Below, in pieces: positions 12,503-23,136 of a stretch of 64,000 nt of DNA. The notes under the pieces were generated by a model. It had not been told where the DNA came from and ran no database searches. It saw only the letters and a list, made by a program, of their open reading frames with translations. The position numbers were made by a program, and so were the translations under genes. How positions within the stretch are numbered: the stretch's first letter is position 1; every line of letters begins with the position of its first letter. The stretch is from positions 9,104,375 to 9,168,374 of the forward strand of contig CM020619.1 of the NCBI GenBank assembly GCA_009829735.1. The letters are read 5' to 3'. Source of the DNA: Pyropia yezoensis (lineage: Eukaryota; Rhodophyta; Bangiophyceae; Bangiales; Bangiaceae).

Positions 12503-12781
12503 GGCTCTCCTCAAGTGAGGTAGAGACAACTCGGTCGCAACTGCCCGAGGCCAGCCTTGAGCTAAGGGGGACTTGGATCGTGAATAGACCGGGGGCCTCC
12601 CCAGCGTGGGGTGGCCCGGGGTGAGGTGAGGGAGATGAGTGGTTGTGGAAAGTGGTGGTAAGGTGAGGGCAAGCTGCCAAGTGGGCGAGCTCGAGGAGAA
12701 GGGCGGTCGACGTGACCGCCTTCACGTCGAGGTGACGTACCGGGGGACAGCGAGTTGCGCCCCCGGCGAGTGCAACACGCG

Positions 12782-12789
12782 CTTTTATA
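12782..12789 (-). promoter_or_regulatory. TATA box (TATAAAAG) for the antisense gene
   Basis: A consensus TATAAAAG on the minus strand, preceded by GGGG, sits about 287 bases upstream of the antisense ATG at 12502 and just inside the 3' LTR. The same box in the same context occurs in the second element copy (38907-38914). The conservation supports a dedicated antisense promoter. Confidence 0.6.
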
Positions 12790-12823
12790 CCCCTTCTCAG
12801 CGCCGACCGGGTCGGTCGGAACT

Positions 12824-12836
12824 GAGTAGAGGGGAG
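12824..12836 (+). other. Polypurine tract of the 3' LTR
   Basis: GAGTAGAGGGGAG directly abuts the TGTGG start of the LTR, the place where plus-strand DNA synthesis is primed. The second copy has GAGGAGAGGGGAG in the same place. Confidence 0.7.
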
Positions 12837-13321
12837 TGTGGCGGAACTGGCCCCACGCAGGGGGGCAGGGCGCGCCATACTGGGGCGGGAGAAAACTGGT
12901 CTGACCCGTTCCTCCCTTTGCATTTGATCCCGAATTTCCCAAAGTCAGGGATGCTTTGCTTGATAGTACTTTGCTTGATAGTAAATCCAACATGGATTTG
13001 AGGGATTTCTGCATTTTATCGTCATGAATTTTCGTGTGGCCCGGTGGGCAGGTGCTGGGGTGGGAGATTCTGAGTGGCGAGATTCTGAGAGGACGCTGGG
13101 GGGATAAGGGGAGGGACAGCGGGGCTTGGCCTCGCTTCCCCGTCCCGACGATGAAACTTTTGGCCCACACACCATCTTCTTGTTAACTGGTGGGGGGATT
13201 GCCCCACAACAGAGACAGCGTGTGTGCGACTTGCACTTCTTCCGGTTCGCCCGACACGGGAGGCAGCCCTTGTGCACCACCCCCAACTTGGGTGCTGCGA
13301 GTGCGAGAGGTTTTTGCCACA
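12837..13321 (+). mobile_element. LTR copy A (3' LTR of element II), 485 bp
   Basis: The repeat begins TGTGGC and ends TTGCCACA, with TG...CA termini and short inverted ends. Three other copies (34839, 35721, 38962) share its whole length. It follows the polypurine tract and is therefore a 3' LTR. The 5' flank is internal element DNA, so no target-site duplication can be scored. Confidence 0.85.
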
Positions 13322-15323
13322 CTCTCGTCGCCTGCCGTACCTGTCACCGCCAATGCCTGGGCGAGGTTTCGTTGTGTGGCAGGAAGACTTCGTTCGCCAT
13401 ACGGGCCAGCTTAGAAACCCTCTCAGTGCCAATCTCGCATCTTTCACACACCCTTGCGCGGCTCGCCGGCGCGTGCGCACGCTCTTCGTCCGCCTCGGGG
13501 ACCAGACTTGGGCCAGTACACCCGGACCAGGCGAGTACTGAGCGGGTGATGAGCTCTCTGTTGTGTGTACCGCGCTTGCGCACGCGTGCCACTGCGTGGG
13601 CGTTCTTGCACGAGGAGCGCGTCTCCAAATTCTGCACAGTTGTCCGCTCCGATAACTACACCACTCGGGAGCACGCGCGTCCGATTCGCGTTCCGGCTCC
13701 TCCCCGGGGACGCTGCTTGGGCATGATCCAACAGCTCCGCCGGCGAATGTGTGACAGTATACAAGTGCTCATTTGTTGCTACGCCGGGGGCGAGGAAGGC
13801 TCGCGAGCGAAGTCCGCAAATACACGTCAAAGGGAGCCATGTGCGAGGATGAATGATGACTTTTGTTGCATCTGCTAGGTCAAGCAACGCTCTGCGAGGT
13901 CAAAACAGTTGAAAAAGGAGCTTAGCAAGTAGAAGCTGAAAAGCAGGGGACACTCGCTGTCAGGGCTAGTGTGACGACTCGATGTGAAGGAGCGGAACTA
14001 TGCCGACGTGCTATCTCAGCCTCAAAAAGATCATCGTTGGGCGCTCCTTCACGCCGTATGCTGAGATCTTCTCAACTCTCATTGCTTCAGCCTGCTTGAA
14101 GGGGATCCAGAGGGAAAGCGTTGGGAGACTACTCGGACTCGTCTCCGTCCATGGCCGCCGCTGTCGCCACTGAGCGCCTCTACACAGCACGCAGTATTCC
14201 AGAGGGAAGAAAGCGCCGCGATGGATGGGCACCTTCTAGGAAGAGATCCACGGAAGGAGGGGTCCGGGAAAAGACTGGAGCTGTGGTCGTGTCGGACGAC
14301 CAGCTGCCTGCGCGCCGTAAGGCATCGCAACTGAGAGGAATGGGCGATTAAATTATGGTTCTAAGTGTAAGTGCGGTCTGCGCGTGGCGCCAAATGGATT
14401 AAAACTTTCAGGCCAGTTGTCCGGCTTTAGCGAGGCGTGTCCTGGCCAACTCCCCAGATTCTGTGCTCTGCTGGCGTATCACCTTCCGGAAGGGACGATT
14501 GAGTGATATATTGCAGCGGTATCAATTTTGGGCGATCCCGACAGGAACAGATCCGCAAGACCAACAGGCCGAACCAATGGCGGGCCGGTGCCCCGGAATA
14601 TCCAATTATGCATTCTGATGATCCTCCTCAGACAGGAAGCGATTGGCTTCAGGTGTCACGCAACTGGACCCAAGCGGTGATTTGCGTGCGCCCAGTCTGC
14701 CCCCCATCATCTGGTCGTTCTTCTGCGCAATCTCGTGGTGTTCTCGGCCGGACCAGATGTCCAGCTGCATATCTACGACTGCCCAGGGTGAGTATTCCTG
14801 TTTTCGCATCGATTCGCTCGAGAGCCTCTTTGATGACACAGCTCGCATAACAAGAGTCCCTCGTACGCAACAGTTATTGGTCAGAGCTGCATCACATGAG
14901 GCATGCTATGGGTCATCTGCTGTTGTTCCTGCTCCCGTCCAGATCGGACGCAATCGAGATGGCTGCAGTGATGTGCTGCAGAGAGCTCTGAATGATGTGT
15001 TTCCTTTATGGCGCAATATCAATTGGTAATATGTGCACATTTTGTTGATGCCATACAGTGTCGAATTGGTATCGGACGAATGCTGCAAGTCTGCGTCAGG
15101 ACATAACTGCTGTTTTGTTGCGATCCAGTGCATACGCACCCTGCGTGACATATTTTCATTACTTCGGAAGGCTTTTTTTCTCACGCTGGAGTAATTCTTG
15201 GGCTCTGGAAGACTTACTAAAGGTGTGCCCAAAGAAGCAAGAACCATCACGGCCCAATCCAGAACTTTGCTTCGTCGTAGACGTACGAACCAATTCGGCC
15301 TCGGCATGTGACATGTCCTGTTC
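13322..15323. other. No firm gene; AT-richer island begins
   Basis: From about 13.9 kb base composition becomes clearly richer in A+T than the rest of the window. Short frames at 13.4-13.9 kb (minus) and 14.0-14.3 kb (plus) show no motif I can name. They may be upstream remnants of the hAT transposase found next. Confidence 0.4.
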
Positions 15324-15689
15324 GTGGTCTCTCTTTGGGGCCGCTCTGCGCCGGACCTGGGCGAGATCGGGAAGGCGCTGGCGGGACTAGTGCCGACTGT
15401 CAGTGCTGTTGAACGGTATTTCTCGAAGCAGGAGTCTCATCTAACCGCCATCGGCAAGAGGCTGATTCACGACAACGTGGCCAAGCTAATGATCGTGCAC
15501 ATGAACTTCAACAAGCACATGGATGGGGTGAGCATCAGCGAGGAAGACCTTGACTTCTTTGGCTCGGCTGCTGCATCGGGCGGAGAAATCGGTGGTGCAA
15601 CGGAGACTGCAGGCGAGGGTGGGCGCAGTCTCGATGCGTCCAAGAAGACTGAGCTGACTGCGTTGCCGGCCCCCGCCGTGGTGATGTAA
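15324..15689 (+). pseudogene. hAT-family transposase C-terminal (dimerisation) remnant
   Basis: The frame reads PTVSAVERYFSKQ, HLTAIGKRLIHDNVAKLMI and VHMNFNKHM, the signature order of the hAT C-terminal dimerisation region (S..ERSFS.........R.RL....V.KL..I..N). A low-complexity acidic tail follows and a TAA ends it at 15689. The upstream catalytic part is not readable in one frame, so only the last 120 codons remain. hAT elements move DNA by cut and paste with 8-bp duplications; no terminal repeats were located. There is no good ATG at the start of this segment, as expected for a truncated copy. Confidence 0.6.
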
Positions 15690-18446
15690 TAGCCCATGTC
15701 AGTCGATGTAAATGTCAACAAGACCCCCGGACCGTAACCACTCATGTACATTCATCAACCCGTCTCCCCCGCCGCATCATACCTGAGGTACCGCTTCCTG
15801 ACACAGAGAGCCTTCAGCGTGACTGACCATGTTCTTTCTCTGTTCCCATTGTCTACCATTTTATTGATGGTAATATGTGGGACTTGACATCTGTGCTCAC
15901 CTCATTGTGAAGCACTTATTGCTCAAAGAGATACCGTACAGTGTTCGTTTCTGACAGCCTTTGACTTTTTCTAGGTACATTGCTTGAGCAGTTCTTAAAG
16001 ATATTCTTGGGATGATCCTCAGGATCCTTCAAGACTCTTTTTACTTCTTTGTTAATCCAATTGATTCACTTTGTTTATCGGACCGGCCGTAGTTTAGAAC
16101 TGTGCTTTGGTAATCCATCTGATCGACGCAACCAAGACACTTCTCAATGTTTGTATGGAGAGAATCTTCGCCAATTCGCATCATAGACGACGGGACTGTT
16201 CCGAAGACAATCTCACTTATGGCTCATATTTTTGGTTTATGGGTAGCTTGGTCATCAGGTTTCCGTGAGTAGTATTCCAGAGCATGGTGCGCAGTGTCGT
16301 CTTAATTCGTATCTATTGAAAATGCACTTTGCAATATGAAAGGCAGCCCCTTCACTGTTATCAACAAGACCGCTTGTCGGTACGGGCGACGGTTAGCACA
16401 GACAGATTCACTCGCGATATAGACTTGTGCGTGAGTCAACCACCTCGGACGCGCGAAAGCAGGTAATATCTTGTCGCCGCAGCGCGCGGGTCATGTATCT
16501 AAACGACAGCGCAGTGAGGCTTAGACCGGGAACCTGACAGACCGCCGATTTGACGTGCAACGGCTTTTGCAGCTGCTGCACACGCACTGGAACGTGGCCC
16601 CGAGAGGTCAAGAACGCCTTTTCTCTCGTTCATGCGCTACAGGTTTTCACGTTCATGCACTACAGGCTCACTGCAAGTCACATGCAGCAGAGGCACTGAC
16701 AGGTTGTCGGAAATTTGCACCTCTCTGCACCAGAACTCGTGCAAGAACACGCCGCCATGCAGCAGGGATGCATACCTACATGGACCCGGAGCACTGCTCA
16801 TTACATGCACCAAGCAGTGCTTCTCTTCGGCAGCTCGATCGCCTCATTCGTGCTCCGTTCCCTGTATGGTTGTGTATACCACCCCCGCAGCAGAACCACT
16901 CACTTCTTCATTCTTTGTGCGACAAACATTGCACGGGTGAGTTCGTAAAACCTGCGTTTCTGTACTTTCGCGGTGCAGGGTCCATGCGAATATGCTCGAT
17001 GATCCGCAGGCCTGCAGCATTTCTTGCTGCAGACTGCAGCGATATCGTGCACTTCAACACGAACATTCGTGCGCTCTCAACCTTTTGAACTCGATGCACG
17101 TCTGAACAGGGTCGTGCACAGGGTTGTGAGGGTGGCTATTTCAGTCCAATAATTATAGCGAAGAGTGCACTGAAATCATCGAAACCATGAGAGGGCCTTC
17201 CACAATAATTCACGAGATTGCCACCTGTCTCGATCACCAATGCGGGATGTGGCAAGAGCACCCCTTCGCAGTGCTGTACAGCGCCCAACAGCTCGGTAGT
17301 GGAGCCTGGCGCGCGCATGGCACTGCGCGGCGGCAGAAGAGGTCCGTTCGCAGACGCGGCGATCCGCACGAGGAGAGCCCCTCGGCCGCAACCACGACGG
17401 CGGCGGGCGCAGCCGCGGCGCTGGTCAGGTGCGACATCCACTTGACGAGCGCAGTGGCGGCCGCGCGGGCGACAACGGCAGGCCTGCTGCTCCCCTATGC
17501 CACCGCCTACACCCACGTCGATGCCCACTCGATGTTGGCGCTGGACGGCCTCCTCGGGACTGAAGCCGACCTCGCCACCACCCACAGGCGGAGAAAGCCC
17601 TTCTTACCATGCCATAGAGGCCAGCGTTTACACGTGCCAGGTGAAAGGTTTCTATATTTATCAAGTGAAACGAATTATAATTACTGTGAAATCAAGGCTT
17701 CTGAGGAGGACTTCACTGAAATCTTGCAACCCTTGTCGTACAGAGTCGTGCAACGCGTTTTTGCAGACCCAGGCACGAAAATGTTGCTTCCGTACGGTTC
17801 CTAAAGCTTTCGGTTTAGGCCTCAGGCTGCTGGCAGACAGGCGATCTGTCCCGCTAGCACGGTTTGCTTTGTCAGGCGTTGCAAGCTGCCAGACGACCTC
17901 TCGCGCGCTTTACCTGAGAAGGCCGGCAGATGCTTCTGGGTCGCGGTGGTGGCCAGCCGTGGTTGCAAGCCGGGGCAGCGGTTCGGGCTGTCGACGGGCG
18001 TGTCCTCTTTAGCTCCGCGGGGCTCCTGTCGCGGATCGCCGGCTTGCGACCACACCTCGTTTGTGGGTCCATGGGATTGCGTGACAGAACGGGGCTCTCG
18101 CCATGGTGGCTTGTTATCTTTTGTGATAGAGACGCCAAGGGTGCCTGACAAGGGCGAGATGGCGGCGCGGGGTGATTGGCGTCGGCGCGGTTGTGTGGCT
18201 GGGGAACACAGCGGTGCCTGGCGATACTTAGGCCGTCCGCATGATCGCTGGTGGCGCTGTCGCGGAGGGGGAGGGGGGGTGGAGCACAACTGTGACCATG
18301 GGACCATGATGCGGCGTGTCCGAAGCACCGGGTTGGTGCGCACAAGATGATGTGGAACAGGGGTGCTCGGTGCCTTGGTTGGCAACGAGGCACCCTGGTC
18401 CGCGGCTTTGTCGCGCACTGCCTTGTGCTCCCGCAACGGCCGCGAG
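15690..18446. other. No gene recognised; AT-rich then GC-rich intergenic DNA
   Basis: From 15.7 to 17.1 kb the sequence is AT-rich with stops in all frames. A plus-strand frame at 17.19-17.80 kb and a minus frame over the same bases show no known motif and are not called. The last 400 bases are upstream of the membrane-protein gene. Confidence 0.5.
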
Positions 18447-20564
18447 ATGGGGTGGTCGTGGGGTTACGCCCTCGCCTCAGCGACGACCTTCTTTGTCGTT
18501 GCGGCGGCGCTTCAGACGTCGCCGCACCGTCAGTCCAAGCCCTCCCTGTTGAACGAAGCAGCCGTTCGCGCGGCGGCTACTTCCCCGCCGTTGCCTGCCA
18601 CCCTCGCATTCCCGTTGTCGGCCGGTGGCAATACTTCCGCCGGGCGCTTCCACACCCTCCCCTCCCTCCAGTGTCAGCTTCATGGCAGCAGCGGCGGCGG
18701 GAACGGCAGCGGCAACCATGGCACCGCCGGCGGCAGTGACCCTGGTTGGGTCCTCGTGGCTAATGAGTCGGCGCGCCCGGTCGTCATCCCCTACGCTCCC
18801 GGGACGTGTGCAACGCCGTTATCGGATGCCTTCCAGCTCCTGTACCTGGCCGCCCCAGTTCACGTTGACGCAACTTTTTCACCGTCGGGCGCGTCAACGA
18901 ACGTAGATGTCGGCGGTAACATCACTGGTGAGTACGAGTGGGCGGGCAACACATTTCTGAGCTGGGGCGCCCACACCGCCCGGAACCGTGTCCCTGTGGG
19001 GGGGGAGGTGACGGCTGACTGGTATAGCCCTCAGCCGTGTGCCACGCGGAGCGGTGGCCCGCCGCCGGGGGGCCTGCTGTGTGAGGAGCAACTAGTTAGG
19101 CTGCTTGGGCAGCACCGGGGCTCCCGCGGGGGCCGCGTGGACCGGTGGGTGGGTATTTTCGATGTGGCGCTTATCACCCGCGGCACTCTGGGCTGGGCAC
19201 TTGATCCGAATGCCTACGTGGTCGCGTCGGGCGACGCCGTGTCGTTTGCGGCGGGCGGCGCCACCCCTGCGCTGGTGACGTACACGGATGCGTCTGGCGT
19301 GAGGAGGCCGGTCCTTATCGGTGAGGCGGGGTTGCTTTCGCTCGGCCGTGCTGCACTAGCCGACCCGTCTTGGCTTGGTCCGTCTGTGCCGGGCGGCATT
19401 GCTGCGATCGTGGAGTTGCAGACGACGGAGGACTCCATTGTCCAGCGCAAGGTGCAGTGGATGATGAAGGTTGGACTGGCAAACGACCCTCGCAACCAAA
19501 GTGCTCACTCGACGCCGTGGCTCCAGGAGGTGGCTTACGCCCTGTGTGTGCCCCCCGTTGGGTCTTTCATCGGGGACGCGGGCCTGTGTGCGGGCGTGCC
19601 GCCTCGGAAACCGACTCCCAGCGTCACGCTCTCGGCAGATGGGGAGCAGGTGGTGGAGCGGCTGGATATGGCGGCTCGGCCTTTTCGAGGCCAGACTGGC
19701 GTGGCCGTCAGCTGGACGGTGAATCCACCGGCGCGGCTCGTGGTCCCCGCGCCGCTCTGTGAATTTCCCCCGAAGCTTATGTGGAACGATGTGCGGCGGC
19801 AGCCGATATGGCTGCTGGGACGGGGGGACAGGGAGGTTCCTCGTGCTGGGTGGTCTACCAACCCTGCCGAAGCTGACCTGGCCCGCCGCCTGGAGTCGTG
19901 CCGCTACACGGCCTTTCGCGAAGACCTGGCCAGCGGTACCAAGTGGCCCGTCTCCCTCACCGACCGCGCGGCGGAGCTGGCTCAGGAGTATCGCCGGGAC
20001 CTGTTCCTCGTGGACCCACCGGAAGCGCCCGCGACTGACATAGACATTGTCCTGGCTGCCCTGGTGGTCGTGCCAGAAGCGGTGGCTCTTCTGTTGCACC
20101 TGCTGCAGCCCGCCCACCCGCCATCGACTGGGGCGCGAAGGGGGCGGGTCCGTCGAGGGCTGAGTGTGGGCTTCATCATCAGCGCTGGGGTGCTGTCCCT
20201 GCTCGCCATTGGTTTTCTGGACGCACAAGAGCAGTCTGGAGCGAGCTGGCGCGCGGCCGCGCTGCGGCTTGAAACGCGCATCGCGGCCAATGAGACGGAG
20301 CAAGCAAGCATGTCCGGTCAGCAGATTGACTACACGGGTCGCCCGGTGTGGTACGTTGAGTCCCTCTTCCTTGTCGCTCGACCAGGCTACCGCCCAGCCG
20401 TCACGCGACGCCTGTTGATTGTCTTGAGCTTTTTGTACGGGATCCTGTCGGTGGTAGTTGTGGTTAATGGTCTGCGGCGATGGTGGCGCGCCGATGTCGG
20501 TGCCGCCGAGGATCCGGAAGCCGCAGCCGCCGAAGGTATTGGTGCCCCGAACGACTCAGATTGA
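18447..20564 (+). CDS. Unknown multi-pass membrane protein with large luminal/extracellular domain
   Basis: A single-exon gene of 705 residues; the family is not recognised. I chose ATG 18447 because it directly precedes a hydrophobic segment (residues about 4-23, signal anchor or signal peptide) and the frame upstream has no ATG. A long non-membrane region follows with several Cys (for example GTCATP, GLLCEE, YALCVP, DAGLCAG, ESCRY) and N-x-S/T sites, suggesting a secreted or luminal fold. Three further hydrophobic segments lie at about 531-553, 571-592 and 655-676, and the acidic C-terminus ends at TGA 20562-20564. Codon use is GC-rich like the other host genes. It could be a lineage-specific surface protein; nothing nearby suggests a role. 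Confidence 0.7.
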   Translation: MGWSWGYALASATTFFVVAAALQTSPHRQSKPSLLNEAAVRAAATSPPLPATLAFPLSAGGNTSAGRFHTLPSLQCQLHGSSGGGNGSGNHGTAGGSDPGWVLVANESARPVVIPYAPGTCATPLSDAFQLLYLAAPVHVDATFSPSGASTNVDVGGNITGEYEWAGNTFLSWGAHTARNRVPVGGEVTADWYSPQPCATRSGGPPPGGLLCEEQLVRLLGQHRGSRGGRVDRWVGIFDVALITRGTLGWALDPNAYVVASGDAVSFAAGGATPALVTYTDASGVRRPVLIGEAGLLSLGRAALADPSWLGPSVPGGIAAIVELQTTEDSIVQRKVQWMMKVGLANDPRNQSAHSTPWLQEVAYALCVPPVGSFIGDAGLCAGVPPRKPTPSVTLSADGEQVVERLDMAARPFRGQTGVAVSWTVNPPARLVVPAPLCEFPPKLMWNDVRRQPIWLLGRGDREVPRAGWSTNPAEADLARRLESCRYTAFREDLASGTKWPVSLTDRAAELAQEYRRDLFLVDPPEAPATDIDIVLAALVVVPEAVALLLHLLQPAHPPSTGARRGRVRRGLSVGFIISAGVLSLLAIGFLDAQEQSGASWRAAALRLETRIAANETEQASMSGQQIDYTGRPVWYVESLFLVARPGYRPAVTRRLLIVLSFLYGILSVVVVVNGLRRWWRADVGAAEDPEAAAAEGIGAPNDSD

Positions 20565-22716
20565 ATGAGTTCAACCTGGCCTAGCGGGTAAAGGGGAGGA
20601 GACGGTGCGGGGCAGCGAGGGGCAGCAATGTCCAGCGAGGGGCAGCATTGGGCAGCACGGGCAGGTGGGGGGGCTTGGTCTGCGGTTTTTGAGGGTGTGT
20701 GTGGTAATGAAGGGCGGAGGCGCGGGAACCGGCGTGGGACGGTGAGTGGCAGCATGAACACATGGACAAGGGCAAACCGTTGCGCTTGCTTTGTCGCCCG
20801 CAGGTGTCCTCGCCGGTCCTGCTTCCCACCGCCGCTTCCCTTTGGCTGTCGCATCTGCTGGTCACCCCATTCCCACCTCTCCCACGCCCGTCCCGTCCCA
20901 CCGGCCAGCCCCATGCCACACCGTACCCGCACGGCCAATCAACGTGTTCATGCCGACTAGCGATATCCCCCTTACCCCCCTCTCCCGGTGTCATCCATCG
21001 CTTCTCCGCCGCTCCCAGCCCCCCCTGGCCGCCATTCCACCTTGTATCGCCTCCGTCCTCCCTCCCCCGCCCCCTCGGAGCCACCCTTCTTATCAGCTTC
21101 TCAAAAACATGCTACCCTTTCGCACCGTGGGGTGCGCACCAAGCAACCACGCTGCAATGGAAACAATCACGCTACACGCGCCCTGTTATCGACCGTTAGC
21201 CTCTTATCGACCGTTAGCGGCTTCCGCCCCAGTTCCGCCACCTGCTGCAGCCATCCCGCGAAACGAGAGGGCGTCCCGGCGCACCACCATCGTCCTACCC
21301 CATACCCGAAAGGCGTGGAGGCCCACCCATTGGGCCAATAGACGGCTCATGCGCTACACATCAAGGTCTGTCGAGCACCAACCCTTGTCCCTAACTGGAC
21401 CGGTTTCTGGAAACCGCCGCAGACGCCCCCCTGCGAACAGCACCTTGCGCCAATCCCTGGGCGCATGCAAGGCGACGACAGTGGCCGCACCGGTAGAAGC
21501 AGCGACGGTGGCGGTGACCGTGGTGGCGGCAAAAGTGGGGTTCGTGTCGAGGAGTCAAGGCAGCGCAATGAACGCACCCATCCTGCCAGACGCACCCATT
21601 ACATCGTCACTCCCATCCGAGCCTCGTCACAGAACCCGTTCGAGCTCTCTGCCACGCCTCCCTCCGTCCCGCCCCGCCATCCCCCTCCCTTTCGGCCAAA
21701 CCTCCCATGCTCTTCTCCCCCGTCCACGTCGCGCCAATCAGCGCCACGTACGTGCAAAACACCCGCTCCACTGCCGCCACGTCCGCCGCGAGACCGTCGG
21801 TGACGACCAGGTCGCCAGCGTAGGAGACAGCGCCGCGCCACGCGGCGAGACGCCCGCCGCCCGCCTGGGGGATCGCCCCCTCCAGCCGGGGGGCGAGCAC
21901 CTAGGCGCCGGCGGGGCCGCCACCGCCGCAGCCGCAGCCGCCGTCAAGGCGATCCAGGCCGCCGCCATAGCCACAGCCATTGCCGGCAATCCCATCGGCC
22001 CGCCCGTCGACAACCGCCTCGTCGCCGGTGCTGTCCTCGCCCATACAGGCGCTGTCCCCAGCGGCGGCGTCGCGGAGTGCCATGTACGCGGCGCTGCGGG
22101 AGTCCACGCGCACGTCGCTGAGGCACGACGCCCGGCCGGGCACGGCGACCACCCCCGACGGCAGCGCCTTCGCCACCCCCCCCCCCCCCCGCACGGTGGC
22201 AGTCAGGCAGGCCGCGTACGCCGTGAGGTCAGCGGGAGGGAGTGACGCGCCGCCCGCGGCAGCCAGAGCCACTACCAACACCTGGACGTAGTACGCTTGG
22301 TGGTAGTCCGCCGCCACGGCCGCCGCGCCATCACCGCCGCCGTCATCACGGTCCCCGTCACCCCCGCCAAGAGCAGCGGCGGCGGCGGCGGCAGTGTGCT
22401 CGGCGGCAGCCGCAGCACCCCCCCCCTACGCGCCGGTGCTGTCGCCACTGTCGTTGATTGCCGAGTCCCCCTCTTTCACTGTCGCTGCCGCCGCGGCGAA
22501 GACCGCCCAGTCGGGGCGGGCGGCGTCAAACAACGCCGCCGCCTCCGCCACCGCCGAGCGCCGCGCCGGCGGCAGCGTTGGAACCTTCGGCGGCCTTGCA
22601 ATCGAGCATCCGAGGCATGCGCGACGTCAAACAACGCCGCCGCCTCCGCTACCGCCGAGCGCCGCCCCGGCAGCAGCGCTGGAAGCTTCGGCGGCCTTAC
22701 ATCCGAGCATCCGAGG
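20565..22716. other. No firm gene; long GC-driven open frames
   Basis: Frames on both strands are long mainly because A/T-rich stop codons are rare here. A minus-strand frame at about 21.9-22.3 kb (QAYYVQVLVVALAAAGG) lies downstream of the dynein-like scrap on the same strand and might be more of that decayed gene, but I cannot match it. Poly-C at about 22185 is low complexity. Confidence 0.35.
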
Positions 22717-23136
22717 CAGGCGCGACAGCAACCCGTCGGTCCACTCGCGCTTCGTCGGCTCAAGGCACCCATACAGGGCTTCCACGCCAAACACCTAGGA
22801 GTCCAGCACCGATGCTCGCGCCGGCCGCACGCGATGCCGCTGGCTACCCCCACGCCCACCCTCACCCAAAGCCGCCGTCACTGTGTTGAGAGCCGCCAGC
22901 AGCACCCGCCAGACAATGCTCTTTCCCGCCCCGGGCGGCCCTATCAGGATGGCACCCGCGTGGAGGCTCAGCAGCGTAGCCAGATGCGCCACATTTACGC
23001 CCCACCCGCCGGCGATGGACAGGCGGCGGCGGCGGAACTCGGGAGCGACCGCGGCGGCCCGGTTGAGGGGCATGGCCAGCGGGGACGCCACGACAGCCGC
23101 CAGCGCAGCGAGGAGGGTGGGGAGGTTCGCGTCGAA
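22717..23136 (-). pseudogene. Dynein heavy chain-like AAA module fragment
   Basis: The minus strand reads a P-loop, HAGAILIGPPGAGKS, followed by VWRVLLAALN. About 25 residues later, after one in-frame TAG (22795-22797), it reads LYGCLEPTKREWTDGLLSRL. In dynein heavy chains the AAA modules have RHG.M.VGP.G.GKT..Y+VLA.AL and, at this spacing, NPK....ELYG..D..T.EWTDG. The lead-in (FDANLPTLL ... LATLLSL) also fits the linker before the Walker A motif. Dynein moves cargo on microtubules and beats flagella. Only about 140 codons of a protein of some 4,000 are seen, with a stop, so it is a relic. Midasin-type AAA was considered, but it lacks the EWTDG block. Confidence 0.6.

Noticed and set aside
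13344-13887. Minus-strand coding gene after LTR A
   Set aside because: Two overlapping frames with no recognisable motif and no second copy to test conservation.
18363-18446. N-terminal extension of the membrane protein
   Set aside because: It would need a GTG start; the first ATG (18447) directly precedes the hydrophobic signal segment.
20791-22245. 484-codon plus-strand frame
   Set aside because: Pro/Ala/Arg composition driven by GC; no motif and no promoter context.
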